Shown: in pieces, positions 27,853 to 37,338 of the stretch
How the letters are laid out: every line of letters begins with the position of its first letter
How positions within the stretch are numbered: the stretch's first letter is position 1
NCBI RefSeq assembly: GCF_037154015.1
Contig: NZ_JBANRL010000001.1
Coordinates: 1,302,001-1,366,000, forward strand
Reading direction: 5' to 3'
Length of the DNA: 64,000 nt
Source of the DNA: Altererythrobacter aquiaggeris
GTDB lineage: Bacteria > Pseudomonadota > Alphaproteobacteria > Sphingomonadales > Sphingomonadaceae
Made by a program: the position numbers and the translations under genes
Notes under the pieces: model-generated
Told to the model about the DNA's origin: nothing
What the model saw: the letters and a program-made list of their open reading frames with translations, nothing else
Database searches by the model: none

Positions 27853-29139
27853 TTATCGTTTATCCACCGGGACATAATCCCGCTGGGTCGGGCCGGTGTA
27901 AAGCTGCCGCGGTCGCCCGATCTTTTGGCCGGGATCGGAAATCATTTCGTTCCACTGCGCTACCCAGCCCACTGTCCGGGCCAATGCGAACAAGGCGGTA
28001 AACATTGTGGTCGGGAAACCGATCGCCGAAAGAATTACGCCCGAGTAGAAGTCCACATTCGGGAACAGCTTTTTCTCTTTGAAATAATCATCGTTAAGCG
28101 CCATCTCTTCCAGTTGCAGCGCAGTTTCGAACAGCGGATCATCCACTTTCAACGCATCGAATACCTCGCGCACAGTCTTCTGCATCACCATGGCGCGCGG
28201 ATCGTAATTTTTATAAACGCGGTGTCCGAAGCCCATCAGGCGGAACGGATCATTCTTGTCCTTTGCGCGCTCGATATAATGCGGGATCTTATCCGGCGTT
28301 CCGATCTCTCGCAGCATATTCAGAGCCGCTTCGTTGGCGCCGCCATGTGCCGGCCCCCACAGGCAAGCGATACCCGCAGCCACGCAGGCGAACGGGTTTG
28401 CACCTGACGAACCCGCAAGCCGGACTGTCGAGGTAGAAGCGTTTTGTTCGTGATCGGCGTGAAGGATGAAAATCCTGTCCATCGCCTTTTCAACAGCGGG
28501 AATAACTTCATATTCTTCAGCCGGCACGCCGAATGTCATCCGCAGGAAATTGCCCGTATAGCTGAGCGAATTGTCAGGCTGCAAAAATGGCTGGCCAAGC
28601 GAATATTTATACGCCCAGGCAGCAATTGTGGGCATTTTGGCGATCAGGCGATGGCTGCTGATCTTGCGGTGCTCCGGATCGGAAATATCGGTGCTGTCAT
28701 GGTAAAATGCCGACAATGCGCCAACCACTCCGCACATGATCGCCATCGGGTGCGCGTCGCGGCGAAACCCCTGGTAGAACTGGCGCAGCTGATCGTGCAG
28801 CATGGTGTGCCGCGTGATGGTGTAGGTAAAGTCGTCAAGCTCGTCCTTGCCGGGGAGCTCGCCGTTGAGCAGCAGGTGCGAAACTTCCATAAAGCTGGAA
28901 TGTTCGGCAAGCTGGCCGATCGGATAACCGCGATGGAGCAGAACGCCTTCTTCACCGTCAATGTAGGTGAGCGCACTTTCGCAGCTTGCCGTCGATGTGA
29001 AACCGGGATCGAACGTAAAGGCGCCAGTCTGGGCGTATAATTTGCGGATATCGACCACGTCCGGGCCGACACTTCCGTTCAGAACGGGATAATCGTAATT
29101 CTGGCCGCCCAGTGCCAGCGTCGCCTGTTTGTCCGCCAA
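27853..29139 (-). CDS. gltA: citrate synthase
   Basis: This is type II citrate synthase, which condenses oxaloacetate and acetyl-CoA at the entry of the citric acid cycle; 428 residues, normal length. The active-site segments are [29 protein letters not shown] and [16 protein letters not shown] with the substrate-binding His and Arg, followed by [16 protein letters not shown] with the catalytic Asp. It starts with TTG at 29139, well supported by AAGGAG 8 nt upstream. It lies downstream of gltX on the same strand with a 27-nt gap. Confidence 0.97.
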   Translation of the reverse strand: MADKQATLALGGQNYDYPVLNGSVGPDVVDIRKLYAQTGAFTFDPGFTSTASCESALTYIDGEEGVLLHRGYPIGQLAEHSSFMEVSHLLLNGELPGKDELDDFTYTITRHTMLHDQLRQFYQGFRRDAHPMAIMCGVVGALSAFYHDSTDISDPEHRKISSHRLIAKMPTIAAWAYKYSLGQPFLQPDNSLSYTGNFLRMTFGVPAEEYEVIPAVEKAMDRIFILHADHEQNASTSTVRLAGSSGANPFACVAAGIACLWGPAHGGANEAALNMLREIGTPDKIPHYIERAKDKNDPFRLMGFGHRVYKNYDPRAMVMQKTVREVFDALKVDDPLFETALQLEEMALNDDYFKEKKLFPNVDFYSGVILSAIGFPTTMFTALFALARTVGWVAQWNEMISDPGQKIGRPRQLYTGPTQRDYVPVDKR

Positions 29140-29166
29140 AATGCGTACTCCTTAACGTATAATCTA

Positions 29167-30588
29167 TCAGCTTGCTGACGCTGCTTGCGCGTCAATCCGC
29201 GCGAGGCTTTCTTCTCTGCCGAGTAGCACCAGCACATCGAAAATTCCGGGTGAAGTCGTTCGCCCGGTTAGCGCAGCCCGCAAAGGCTGCGCCAGCTTGC
29301 CGAGGCCCAGTTCCAGTTCCTCCGCAAGTGATTTCAGACTGGCCTCCAGCGCGTCCAAAGTCCAGTCCTTTTCCGCGCTCAAATGGCCATAAACCCGCGT
29401 TAAATAGCCCTTCGCATCATCATCAAGCAATCCCGCCGCTTTTTCGGTAATTTCAAGCGGTCGCTGCTCGAACAGAAACGCGCTGCCTTCGGCAAGTTCG
29501 TTAATGTCTTTCGCCCGGGTTTTGAGCACGGGCATGGCGCGTTGCAGCAGATTCAGGTCAAAATCGCCGGTAATCCGCTTACCCACCAGTCCGGCTAGCG
29601 TGCGGTCGTCGGTATCGCGGATGTAAAGACCGTTGAGGTTCTGGAGCTTCGCGATGTCAAACCGCGAGGGGCTTTTGCCCACGCCGCCCAGATCAAACAG
29701 GTCAATCGCTTCCTTTCGCGTGATAACCTCCTTGTCACCATAACCCCAGCCTAACCGCAGCAGGTAATTGAACAACGCGTCAGACAATATTCCCATTTCG
29801 TCGCGATATGCTTCGACGCCCAATGCTCCATGGCGTTTTGACAACTTGGCGCCGTCAGCACCGTGGATCAGCGGAATGTGCGCATAGACCGGGTCGCCCC
29901 ATCCGCCCTCGATTGTATCCATGGCGCGATAGATCGGCAGCTGCCGAAATGCGTTATTGAGATGGTCGTCACCGCGAATGATATGCGTACACCCCATGTC
30001 ATGATCATCCACGACCGCGGCGAGCATGTAGGTCGGCGTACCGTCAGCCCGCAGAATGATGTAATCGTCGATCTCTTCATTCTGGACCGTCACTTTGCCC
30101 TGAACGAGGTCATCGATCGAGGTCGCACCCTGTGTGGGCACTTTCAGCCTGACGGTAAATGGGACATCTGCCGGCGCGTCGCCGGGATCACGGTCGCGCC
30201 AGCGGCCATCGTAGCGCAGCTGTTGTTTGGCGGCGCGCTGGGCATCGCGCATTTCAGCCAGTTCGTCTGTCGTGGCATAACAGCGGTAGGCGTGCCCGGC
30301 GTCCAGCAGCGCGTTTGCGACTTCGGAATGCCTGCCAGCGCGGCTGGATTGAAAGACGGGTTCCGCATCATAGTCCAGACCGAGCCAGTCCAGACCATCG
30401 ATAATCGCATCTATAGCTTCCTGCGTGGAGCGGGCCTTGTCGGTATCTTCAATCCTGAGCAGCGCTTTTCCACCATGGTGCCGCGCGAACAGCCAGTTAA
30501 ACAAGGCGGTCCTTGCCCCGCCAATATGCAAAAACCCGGTTGGCGAGGGTGCAAAGCGGGTGACAATGTTCGCGTTATCGCTTGCCAT
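29167..30588 (-). CDS. gltX: glutamyl-tRNA synthetase
   Basis: This is a class I aminoacyl-tRNA synthetase charging tRNA-Glu, 473 residues. The HIGH-type motif is PSPTGFLHIGGART (residues 14-27) and the KMSKS-type motif GAKLSKRHGA. The anticodon-binding helical domain follows and is of normal length. ATG at 30588 (MASDNANIVTRFAPSP) is preferred over a TTG seven codons upstream. The gene is divergent from comEC with only 28 nt between the two starts. Confidence 0.96.
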   Translation of the reverse strand: MASDNANIVTRFAPSPTGFLHIGGARTALFNWLFARHHGGKALLRIEDTDKARSTQEAIDAIIDGLDWLGLDYDAEPVFQSSRAGRHSEVANALLDAGHAYRCYATTDELAEMRDAQRAAKQQLRYDGRWRDRDPGDAPADVPFTVRLKVPTQGATSIDDLVQGKVTVQNEEIDDYIILRADGTPTYMLAAVVDDHDMGCTHIIRGDDHLNNAFRQLPIYRAMDTIEGGWGDPVYAHIPLIHGADGAKLSKRHGALGVEAYRDEMGILSDALFNYLLRLGWGYGDKEVITRKEAIDLFDLGGVGKSPSRFDIAKLQNLNGLYIRDTDDRTLAGLVGKRITGDFDLNLLQRAMPVLKTRAKDINELAEGSAFLFEQRPLEITEKAAGLLDDDAKGYLTRVYGHLSAEKDWTLDALEASLKSLAEELELGLGKLAQPLRAALTGRTTSPGIFDVLVLLGREESLARIDAQAASAS

Positions 30589-30616
30589 GTGGTGTGTGTT
30601 ACTTTCCAATGGTTTA

Positions 30617-32803
30617 ATGGTGACCGGACCAGTTCAGGTACCCATAGAGGGGGCCGATCTGCAAACCGATGCTGCACTGCAGCGTCCTTGGCGCAGCGGC
30701 CTCAACTTGTCCAGTATCGGCGATGCGGCGGATGCGTGGTTATCAAATGCGGGGTTTGACCGCGGGCCATGGATCGCTGTCGCATTCGCATCAGGCATCG
30801 CGCTATGGTTTGTTCTGCACGAACCATGGCACTGGATAGCGACAATTACCGCTTGTGTGTTGGCTTCCATCGCGGCTGCATCGCTTTGGCGCGAGCGCGT
30901 ATTCCGGGTAAATCTGAGACTGGCCGTTGTGACGCTGGGCCTGGTCGTTGCAGCAGGGATTTCGGTCATCTGGGCGCGGTCCGAATTGGTCGGCGCCGAA
31001 CCGATCGACTATCCAAAAGTGGTGCGGTTCGACGCAAAGATACTTGAACGCGAAGAACAGCCCGCCCGCGGCAGGGTCAGGCTTGTTGTGGCGATGCGTG
31101 ATGCCGAAAGCGGATCTGCCCGGCGGCTACGCGTCAATCTACCGGCCGAACACGATGTTGATGGATTGGAAGAAGGCGCCGTCGTGCGGATGCGCGCACG
31201 GCTGATGCCGCCAGCGCCCCCGATGCTGCCGGGCGGCTATGATTTTGCGCGTACTGCCTGGTTTGCCGGGTTTGCCGCAACGGGAAGCGTTCTCGGAGAA
31301 GTCGAGGTCAGGCAAAGGGCGGACGAGAGCGGCCTTCTGGCCCCCCTTCAGCGGTTTCTGTCCGCGCATGTGCGGCGCAATCTGGATGGCTCGGCCGGGT
31401 CGATCGCTGCAGCTTTCGCGTCAGGTGACCGGGGAGCAATTTCAAATGCCGATGAAGAAGCCATGCGCGATGCCGGGCTTACACACCTGCTTTCCATCAG
31501 CGGTTTGCACGTCAGCGCCGTGATCGCCGGCGCATATTATGTGGCCATAACCCTGCTGGCGCTTTGGCCATGGTTGGCGCTGAGGGTGCGGTTGCCGCTT
31601 GCTGCGGCGGCCTTCGCGGCATTGGCCGGCATCGGGTACACGCTTCTGACTGGATCGGAGGTACCGACAATCAGAAGCTGCGTCGGAGCTGTCCTGATCC
31701 TCATCGCATTGGCGATGGGGCGTGAACCGCTTTCACTGCGAATGGTATCGGTTGCCGCACTGTTTGTGCTGCTTCTGTGGCCGGAAACGCTGGTGGGGCC
31801 GAGCTTTCAAATGAGCTTTTCAGCAGTCATCGCGATCATCGCACTTCACAATTCGGAACCTGTCAGGCAATTCCTTGCCCCTCGTGAGGAGCGTTGGATC
31901 TCGCGAACCGGGCGGCGGGCGTTTATGTTGCTTGTCACCGGGTTGGTGATCGAAATAGCGTTGATGCCAATCGTCATGTTCCATTTTCATCGGGCCGGGC
32001 TTTACGGCGCACTTGCCAACGTAATCGCTATTCCGCTGACAACCTTTGTCTCTATGCCGCTTATCGCGATTGCCCTCACTTTAGACATTGCAGGGATTGG
32101 CGCCCCGTTTTGGTGGCTAGCGGGTAAATCGCTCGATCTGATGCTGGCTATTGCCCACTTCACTTCCGCACAACCCGGCGCGGTTAAACTGGCGCCGCAT
32201 ATGGGCACGGGCCTATTTGCGCTGTTTTTGGCGGGATCGCTATGGCTTGCCCTGTGGAGGGGGAAGGGACGACTGTACGGGCTTTTCCCCGTTTTGGCGG
32301 GTGCAATCGGGGTATTCAACTTGTCGGCCCCGGATGTGCTGGTGTCGAGTGATGGGCGCCATGTCGGGATCGCAGGGGAAGGGGATATACTGCTGATGCT
32401 GCGCGATAGTCGAAGCAGTTATGCCAGCGATAACCTTCAGGAAATGGCAGGTCTTTCGGGCCAGATTATCGCTCTCGATCGCTGGCCTGGGGCGCGGTGC
32501 AGCAGAGATTTTTGCACGATCACCATCGTGAGAGAGGGTAAAGCGTGGTCAATTCTGATGGCCAGAAGCAAGGACCTAGTTGAAGAGAGCGCATTGGCCG
32601 CTGCTTGCGAGGCATCCGATATCGTGGTTGCAGACCGCTTTCTTCCCCGCAGTTGCCAGCCCAAATGGCTCAAGGCCGATCGCAGGACCCTGGCACAATC
32701 GGGCGGATTAGCCCTCTTTCTGGGAAAACAACGCATCGACCGGGTCAGCGACACGCAGGGCCGACACGGTTGGTGGCAACCCTGGGAACCGGGCAAACGC
32801 TAA
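30617..32803 (+). CDS. comEC: ComEC/Rec2-type DNA uptake channel protein
   Basis: This is a 728-residue inner-membrane protein. After N-terminal helices comes a soluble OB-like domain (FDAKILEREEQPARGRVRLV). The competence domain follows, with DAGLTHLLSISGLHVSAVIA, LTGSEVPTIRSCVGA and FQMSFSAVIAIIAL, the hallmarks of the channel that carries single-stranded DNA into the cytoplasm. The C-terminal region from about residue 560 resembles the metallo-beta-lactamase domain by position only: no HxHxDH motif is present. ATG 30617 is chosen because upstream in-frame codons run antisense through gltX. The promoter must lie inside the start of gltX. Confidence 0.88.
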   Translation: MVTGPVQVPIEGADLQTDAALQRPWRSGLNLSSIGDAADAWLSNAGFDRGPWIAVAFASGIALWFVLHEPWHWIATITACVLASIAAASLWRERVFRVNLRLAVVTLGLVVAAGISVIWARSELVGAEPIDYPKVVRFDAKILEREEQPARGRVRLVVAMRDAESGSARRLRVNLPAEHDVDGLEEGAVVRMRARLMPPAPPMLPGGYDFARTAWFAGFAATGSVLGEVEVRQRADESGLLAPLQRFLSAHVRRNLDGSAGSIAAAFASGDRGAISNADEEAMRDAGLTHLLSISGLHVSAVIAGAYYVAITLLALWPWLALRVRLPLAAAAFAALAGIGYTLLTGSEVPTIRSCVGAVLILIALAMGREPLSLRMVSVAALFVLLLWPETLVGPSFQMSFSAVIAIIALHNSEPVRQFLAPREERWISRTGRRAFMLLVTGLVIEIALMPIVMFHFHRAGLYGALANVIAIPLTTFVSMPLIAIALTLDIAGIGAPFWWLAGKSLDLMLAIAHFTSAQPGAVKLAPHMGTGLFALFLAGSLWLALWRGKGRLYGLFPVLAGAIGVFNLSAPDVLVSSDGRHVGIAGEGDILLMLRDSRSSYASDNLQEMAGLSGQIIALDRWPGARCSRDFCTITIVREGKAWSILMARSKDLVEESALAAACEASDIVVADRFLPRSCQPKWLKADRRTLAQSGGLALFLGKQRIDRVSDTQGRHGWWQPWEPGKR

Positions 32804-32862
32804 TCAAGCCAAAGACTGCCGGCCAGCAGGCCTGACGCGGCCACCGACACAAAACGGTACCT

Positions 32863-33555
32863 TTAGTGATAGCGGCGGAGCAATCCCGCCAGCTTGCCCT
32901 GAACTTCCACTTGCCCGGGTTCGTAAATTTGCGGCGAGTAGGAGGAGTTGGCCGGGTCAAGACAGATTTTGCCACCTTCCTTACGCAGATATTTCAACGT
33001 GGCTTCGGTGTTATCGACCAGAGCGACAACGATTTCGCCGTCGCGCGCTGTATCGGTGCGTTTCACCAGCGCGAAATCACCATCGAAAATACCCGCTTCG
33101 ATCATTGAATCGCCTGAAACTTCCAACGCATAATGCTCACCAGGGCCGAGCAGAGCAGCAGGAACAGGAAGGCTCGTATGATCTTCAAACGCTTCGATCG
33201 GGGCCCCCGCCGCAATCCGGCCATGGAGTGGTATCTCGATCACATCATTTGCAGGCTGCGGCCGATTGGCCAACGGCGGCACAATCTTGCGTCCGATCAC
33301 ATCATTTGCTGCAACCGATCCCGCTTGCCCCGCACTCGCATCCTCTGGCTGTTTCAAAACTTCCAGAGCGCGCGCACGGTTGGGTAGCCGCCGGATAAAG
33401 CCCCGTTCCTCGAGCGCCGAAATCAGACGGTGCACACCTGATTTTGACTTGAGATCCAGCGCATCCTTCATCTCCTCGAAAGATGGCGAAATGCCCGTTT
33501 CTTCAAGCCGTAACTGAATAAAACGGATTAATTCGTGCTGTTTGGCAGTCAGCAT
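32863..33555 (-). CDS. lexA: LexA repressor
   Basis: This is the SOS-response repressor, 230 residues. The N-terminal winged-helix domain ([20 protein letters not shown], then [20 protein letters not shown]) binds DNA. The C-terminal peptidase domain has the self-cleavage site Ala116-Gly117 (HGRIAAGAP), the nucleophile Ser150 (SGDSMIEAG) and the general base Lys188 (ATLKYL). Activated RecA triggers cleavage and derepression. A matching operator lies 64 bp upstream, so the gene is most likely autoregulated. It is convergent with comEC. Confidence 0.96.
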   Translation of the reverse strand: MLTAKQHELIRFIQLRLEETGISPSFEEMKDALDLKSKSGVHRLISALEERGFIRRLPNRARALEVLKQPEDASAGQAGSVAANDVIGRKIVPPLANRPQPANDVIEIPLHGRIAAGAPIEAFEDHTSLPVPAALLGPGEHYALEVSGDSMIEAGIFDGDFALVKRTDTARDGEIVVALVDNTEATLKYLRKEGGKICLDPANSSYSPQIYEPGQVEVQGKLAGLLRRYH

Positions 33556-33619
33556 AATCGGGTCGCTCCCTGGTTGCCCGCATCAATATCCGCACCCTGA
33601 CGCAAACAGGTCAGCTAGT

Positions 33620-33634
33620 GAACGAATGAGGAAC
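33620..33634 (-). promoter_or_regulatory. lexA: LexA operator (SOS box) upstream of lexA
   Basis: The minus strand reads GTTC-CTCATTC-GTTC, an exact match to the alphaproteobacterial LexA site GTTC-N7-GTTC. It lies 64 bp before the lexA start codon, where an autoregulatory operator is expected. Confidence 0.85.
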
Positions 33635-33697
33635 AAGTAAGCAACATTTTGAAAAGTGTCAAGCGGACGGGGCACAATGCTGATTATTCTGAGCGAA

Positions 33698-34171
33698 CTA
33701 GCCGCTTCTGTGCCAGTCGCCCGATTTGCCGCCGGTTTTATCGCACAGCCGAAGGTTGCCGATCGTCATGGATTTATCGACCGCTTTCACCATGTCGTAA
33801 ATTGTGAGTAATGCGATCGATGTTGCTGTCAAAGCTTCCATTTCGACGCCTGTTTTGCCGGTCAGCTTCACGGTGGCCGCGACGATAATCCCGCGCTCGT
33901 CCGAACGGAAATCGATCACGACAGAATCCAGCGCGAGCGGATGGCACAGGGGTATGAGGCGAGCAGTATCTTTTGCAGCCATGATACCGGCGATACGGGC
34001 GGCTGCCAGCACGTCGCCCTTCGGCGCGTCGCCATCGGTAATTGCAGATAGTGCCTTATCGGACATATCGATCCTGCCTTCGGCAACAGCGCTCCGCAAT
34101 GTCTCGGCCTTGCCGCCGACATCGACCATGCGCGCATTGCCGGAGGCATCGAGGTGGGTGAGCCTGCTCAT
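33698..34171 (-). CDS. moaC: cyclic pyranopterin monophosphate synthase
   Basis: This is the second enzyme of molybdenum cofactor synthesis, forming cyclic pyranopterin monophosphate with MoaA's product. It has 157 residues. Family motifs are [31 protein letters not shown], and [20 protein letters not shown], ending in [22 protein letters not shown]. The ATG overlaps the trpC stop by 4 nt, so it is translated at the end of the trp operon. No other mo-cofactor gene is adjacent. A 142-bp gap with the LexA site separates it from lexA downstream. Confidence 0.96.
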   Translation of the reverse strand: MSRLTHLDASGNARMVDVGGKAETLRSAVAEGRIDMSDKALSAITDGDAPKGDVLAAARIAGIMAAKDTARLIPLCHPLALDSVVIDFRSDERGIIVAATVKLTGKTGVEMEALTATSIALLTIYDMVKAVDKSMTIGNLRLCDKTGGKSGDWHRSG

Positions 34172-34953
34172 GATGCCAGCAAAGCGCGGGTTGCGGTTTC
34201 GAGATCCTGATGCCGCATCAAACTTTCCCCAACAAGAAAACAGCGGACCCCGGATCCTGACAACCGAAGGAGATCCGCATTGTTCGATATCCCGCTCTCA
34301 CCGACCAGAATGGTGCCTTCAGGTGCCAGCGATGCAAGTTTTTCCGTAATCGTCAAATCAGTTTCGAATGTCTTCAAATTACGGTTGTTCACGCCGATCA
34401 AACGCGTTTCGAGCTTTGCAGCACGTTCCATTTCAGCCGCGTCGTGGACTTCGACAAGAACATCCATTCCAGCTTCTGTTGCAGCGCACTCAATCTCGCG
34501 CATTTGGTCATCGTCCAGCGCAGCGACGATAATCAGGATGGCATCCGCACCAATTGCCCTGGATTCGACAACTTGCCATGGGTCCACCATGAAATCTTTC
34601 CGCAGAACCGGAAGACTGCAAGCCTTGCGGGCTTCGATCAGATAATCTTCATGCCCTTGAAAGTATTGCGAATCCGTTAGAACCGACAGGCAGGCTGCAC
34701 CGCCACGCTCATAGCTTGCGGCGTGACCAGCGGGGTCGAAATCCTCCCGGATAAGGCCTTTGGAGGGTGACGCTTGCTTGATCTCGGCGATCAAACCGAA
34801 GCCGCTGCGGGATGCGGCGGCAAGCGCAGCGGTGAAGCCGCGCGGTTGCCCCTGCTCACCAGCTTGCTGTTCCAGACCGGCACGCGAAAGCAGCCGTTTC
34901 CTGATCGCTACTTCGGAGCGTTTGGTTGCGCAGATTTCTTCGAGTTTGTTCAT
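34168..34953 (-). CDS. trpC: indole-3-glycerol-phosphate synthase
   Basis: This enzyme catalyses the fourth specific step of tryptophan synthesis: ring closure of CdRP to indole-glycerol phosphate. It is a 261-residue (beta/alpha)8 barrel. Recognisable segments are [15 protein letters not shown] (catalytic Lys and phosphate site), [39 protein letters not shown] and [13 protein letters not shown] 34953 overlaps the trpD stop by 4 nt and begins [12 protein letters not shown]; a longer in-frame reading would extend into trpD. It is a single-function enzyme, not fused to TrpF as in enterobacteria. Confidence 0.97.
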   Translation of the reverse strand: MNKLEEICATKRSEVAIRKRLLSRAGLEQQAGEQGQPRGFTAALAAASRSGFGLIAEIKQASPSKGLIREDFDPAGHAASYERGGAACLSVLTDSQYFQGHEDYLIEARKACSLPVLRKDFMVDPWQVVESRAIGADAILIIVAALDDDQMREIECAATEAGMDVLVEVHDAAEMERAAKLETRLIGVNNRNLKTFETDLTITEKLASLAPEGTILVGESGISNNADLLRLSGSGVRCFLVGESLMRHQDLETATRALLAS

Positions 34954-35942
34954 TTGACCGACTTGATCCAGCAATCGAGAAGAGTGTTGGCGAGCCCCTT
35001 GTCCAGCGCTTCGGCAGCCTCTTCGACACCATCGGGCCAGCTTTGCACTTCGCCTGCCACCATCAATGCAGCGGCGGCGTTAAACAGAACGGCATCACGG
35101 TACGGACCCGGTGCACCCATGAGCAAAGCGCGCAGTGCGGCCGCATTATGGGCGGCATCGCCGCCACGGATCGCTTCGACCGGTGCGCGTTGCAGCCCGG
35201 CCTCAGCTGCATCCATGCGCTTCATTTCGAAATCGTTGCCACTGACGTCTGCCATTTCGTTTCCGCCGGCGAGACTAAGTTCGTCCAGACCTTCATCACC
35301 CGATACGATCAGGGTGTGTCCCGTGCCGAGCTGTGCCATTGCGCCGGCATATATGGGCACATAAGCTGGCCTCGCTATGCCGATCAGCTGGTTGCTGACA
35401 CGAGCCGGGTTCGAAAGTGGACCCATCAGATTGAAAATTGTCCGTTTGCCGATTTTTTGCCTGATCGGCTGGATCCTGCCCATTGCCGGATGGTGGTTTT
35501 TTGCAAACAGAAAACAAATGCCGAGATCACCCAACGTATCCTCCGCAGTTCGTCCTGCCGCATCCATATCCAGCCCGAGCGCCTCCAGCGTATCCGCCGC
35601 ACCCGCCTTCGATGATGCTGCACGATTGCCGTGTTTTGCCACGGGCACGCCGCAAGCCGCAACCACCAGACTTACCGCTGTCGAAACGTTTAGCGTGTGG
35701 TGCCCATCACCGCCCGTACCGCAAACATCAATGGCGTTGGCAGGCGCCTTGATTGGTATAAGCCGGGCGCGCAATGCCCGGGCGGCACCGGCAATTTCAT
35801 CGGCAGTTTCGCCGCGGGTAGATAGGTCGATGAGGAACCTTTCTATTTCGCTCTCGGTCGTTTCGCCGTCGAGCAGGCGTCCGAACGCTTCTTCCGCTTC
35901 GGCGGCGTTCAGATGTGCGTCAATCGGGGGGAGGGTGCTCAT
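34950..35942 (-). CDS. trpD: anthranilate phosphoribosyltransferase
   Basis: This enzyme transfers phosphoribose from PRPP to anthranilate. It has 330 residues, normal for the single-domain type. Motifs are [18 protein letters not shown] (PRPP loop), [40 protein letters not shown] and [16 protein letters not shown] 35942 ([11 protein letters not shown]) overlaps the trpG stop by 4 nt. Confidence 0.97.
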   Translation of the reverse strand: MSTLPPIDAHLNAAEAEEAFGRLLDGETTESEIERFLIDLSTRGETADEIAGAARALRARLIPIKAPANAIDVCGTGGDGHHTLNVSTAVSLVVAACGVPVAKHGNRAASSKAGAADTLEALGLDMDAAGRTAEDTLGDLGICFLFAKNHHPAMGRIQPIRQKIGKRTIFNLMGPLSNPARVSNQLIGIARPAYVPIYAGAMAQLGTGHTLIVSGDEGLDELSLAGGNEMADVSGNDFEMKRMDAAEAGLQRAPVEAIRGGDAAHNAAALRALLMGAPGPYRDAVLFNAAAALMVAGEVQSWPDGVEEAAEALDKGLANTLLDCWIKSVK

Positions 35943-36523
35943 GGCTGTAATTCTACCTCGATACCGCAAATTGCCAGAAAATTAGCGAGCAGATCATGTC
36001 CGTGCTGTGTCGCAATGCTTTCGGGGTGAAACTGGACGCCGTGGATCGGCAAAGTCTTGTGCCGAAAGCCCATGATATGATCATCATCCGATCGCGCGTT
36101 CGGCACCAGTTGATCGCTGGCATTTTTCACGATCAGCGAATGATAACGGGTCGCCTGGAATGGTGACGGCAGACGGGCGAACACACCTGAACCATCATGC
36201 ATTATCGGCGACGTTTTACCATGCATGAGCCCGCCGCGCACGACTTCGCCCCCAAAGTACTGGCCGATCGCCTGGTGGCCCAGGCAAACCCCGAGCAGCG
36301 GCATTTCGGCATCCGCGCACGCGGCAACGATATCCAGCGACACACCCGCCAGATCCGGTGTGCAGGGGCCTGGCGAAATCAAGATACCCTTGGCTCCGGT
36401 CCGAAGCGCATCGGCAGCAGAGACGTCATCGTTACGTTCGACTTTGACCTCAGCACCCAGTTCCATCAGATAATGCACCAGATTGAACGTGAAACTGTCG
36501 TAATTGTCGATGACGAGGATCAT
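35939..36523 (-). CDS. trpG: anthranilate synthase component II (glutamine amidotransferase)
   Basis: This is the glutaminase subunit that feeds ammonia to TrpE, 194 residues. The class I amidotransferase triad is visible: Cys in LLGVCLGHQAIGQYFGG and His-x-Glu in VQFHPESIATQHG. The start MILVIDNYDSFTFNLVHYL at ATG 36523 is typical; a longer in-frame upstream extension lies inside the glycosidase gene and is rejected. It may also serve 4-amino-4-deoxychorismate synthesis, since no pabA is seen here. It overlaps both neighbours by 4 nt. Confidence 0.97.
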   Translation of the reverse strand: MILVIDNYDSFTFNLVHYLMELGAEVKVERNDDVSAADALRTGAKGILISPGPCTPDLAGVSLDIVAACADAEMPLLGVCLGHQAIGQYFGGEVVRGGLMHGKTSPIMHDGSGVFARLPSPFQATRYHSLIVKNASDQLVPNARSDDDHIMGFRHKTLPIHGVQFHPESIATQHGHDLLANFLAICGIEVELQP

Positions 36524-37338
36524 TGCCCGATTCCCCCCGGCGCTGGCTTCCCGCGCTTTTCCACGACGATCATCGGGCCAAGAGGGGGCCCCAGATCGAG
36601 CCGTCCCCTGGCAGGATCCCAAAGCGAAGACACTGTTCCGTCCAGAAAAAGTGCATTGGGAACATCCAGCCCGTCGCGATAAAATCGCGCAAGTTTGCCG
36701 AATGACACTTCGCCTTCGCTGATTACAAAGTGTGCGCGGCCAGCATTATCGACGCCTACGGCATTACGCAGCTTGAGCGAGTCCCCGTCTTCGGAAATTT
36801 GCGGGTGCAATTTCCCGCCGATTACAAGCATCGGTCCGGATTGAGTGCCAAATTGCGGCCGGTCCAGAACAGAGCTGTAGAAATCTTCGGACGTCCGCAC
36901 GTTCCATCTATCGCCTGTCCCATAAAACACACCATTGGGCAGCAGGTGAAAATTGCCGTCGCCATCCTTGCGGTTCAATTCTTTTAAACGGTCGCCGTTC
37001 TGGACGTAATAGCCGATCGGCATTCCCTGTTCGTCATACATTCCGCCGTTGACCGCAAATGCGACGGGCGCGGCATCGGCTGGCCGCCCACCCGCCAGAT
37101 TTGCCAGGCTACGATATGGCTTGCCGCCTTTTGGCCCCAGCGCCATTTTTACGCGGTGGATTGCCGGGTCGGCGATACAATGCGTAAGCTCGCTTCCCTC
37201 AAACTCGATGCGCTTGCAGTCCGAAACCACGGCAACATTGCCGGCCCTGCCGTATTCGATCCTTGAAACAGCCTCACCCGCTTCCTGCTCGCAGGAAGTC
37301 AGCAAAACCGCGCAGATAACAAGTAAGGCCAGTTTCAT
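36520..37338 (-). CDS. phosphodiester glycosidase (NAGPA/DUF2233) lipoprotein
   Basis: This is a 272-residue predicted lipoprotein: MKLALLVICAVLLTSC has a lipobox (LLTSC) with Cys16. The rest matches the NAGPA-like phosphodiester alpha-glycosidase family, with VAFAVNGGMYDEQGMPIGYY, LPNGVFYGTG, GTQSGPMLVIGGKLHP and NALFLDGTVSSLWDP. Family members hydrolyse sugar phosphodiesters, for instance on capsules, teichoic or lipid-linked glycans; the substrate here is unknown. It overlaps trpE by 4 nt upstream and trpG by 4 nt downstream. It is thus translated inside a biosynthetic operon with no obvious functional link. Confidence 0.85.
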   Translation of the reverse strand: MKLALLVICAVLLTSCEQEAGEAVSRIEYGRAGNVAVVSDCKRIEFEGSELTHCIADPAIHRVKMALGPKGGKPYRSLANLAGGRPADAAPVAFAVNGGMYDEQGMPIGYYVQNGDRLKELNRKDGDGNFHLLPNGVFYGTGDRWNVRTSEDFYSSVLDRPQFGTQSGPMLVIGGKLHPQISEDGDSLKLRNAVGVDNAGRAHFVISEGEVSFGKLARFYRDGLDVPNALFLDGTVSSLWDPARGRLDLGPPLGPMIVVEKRGKPAPGGIGQ

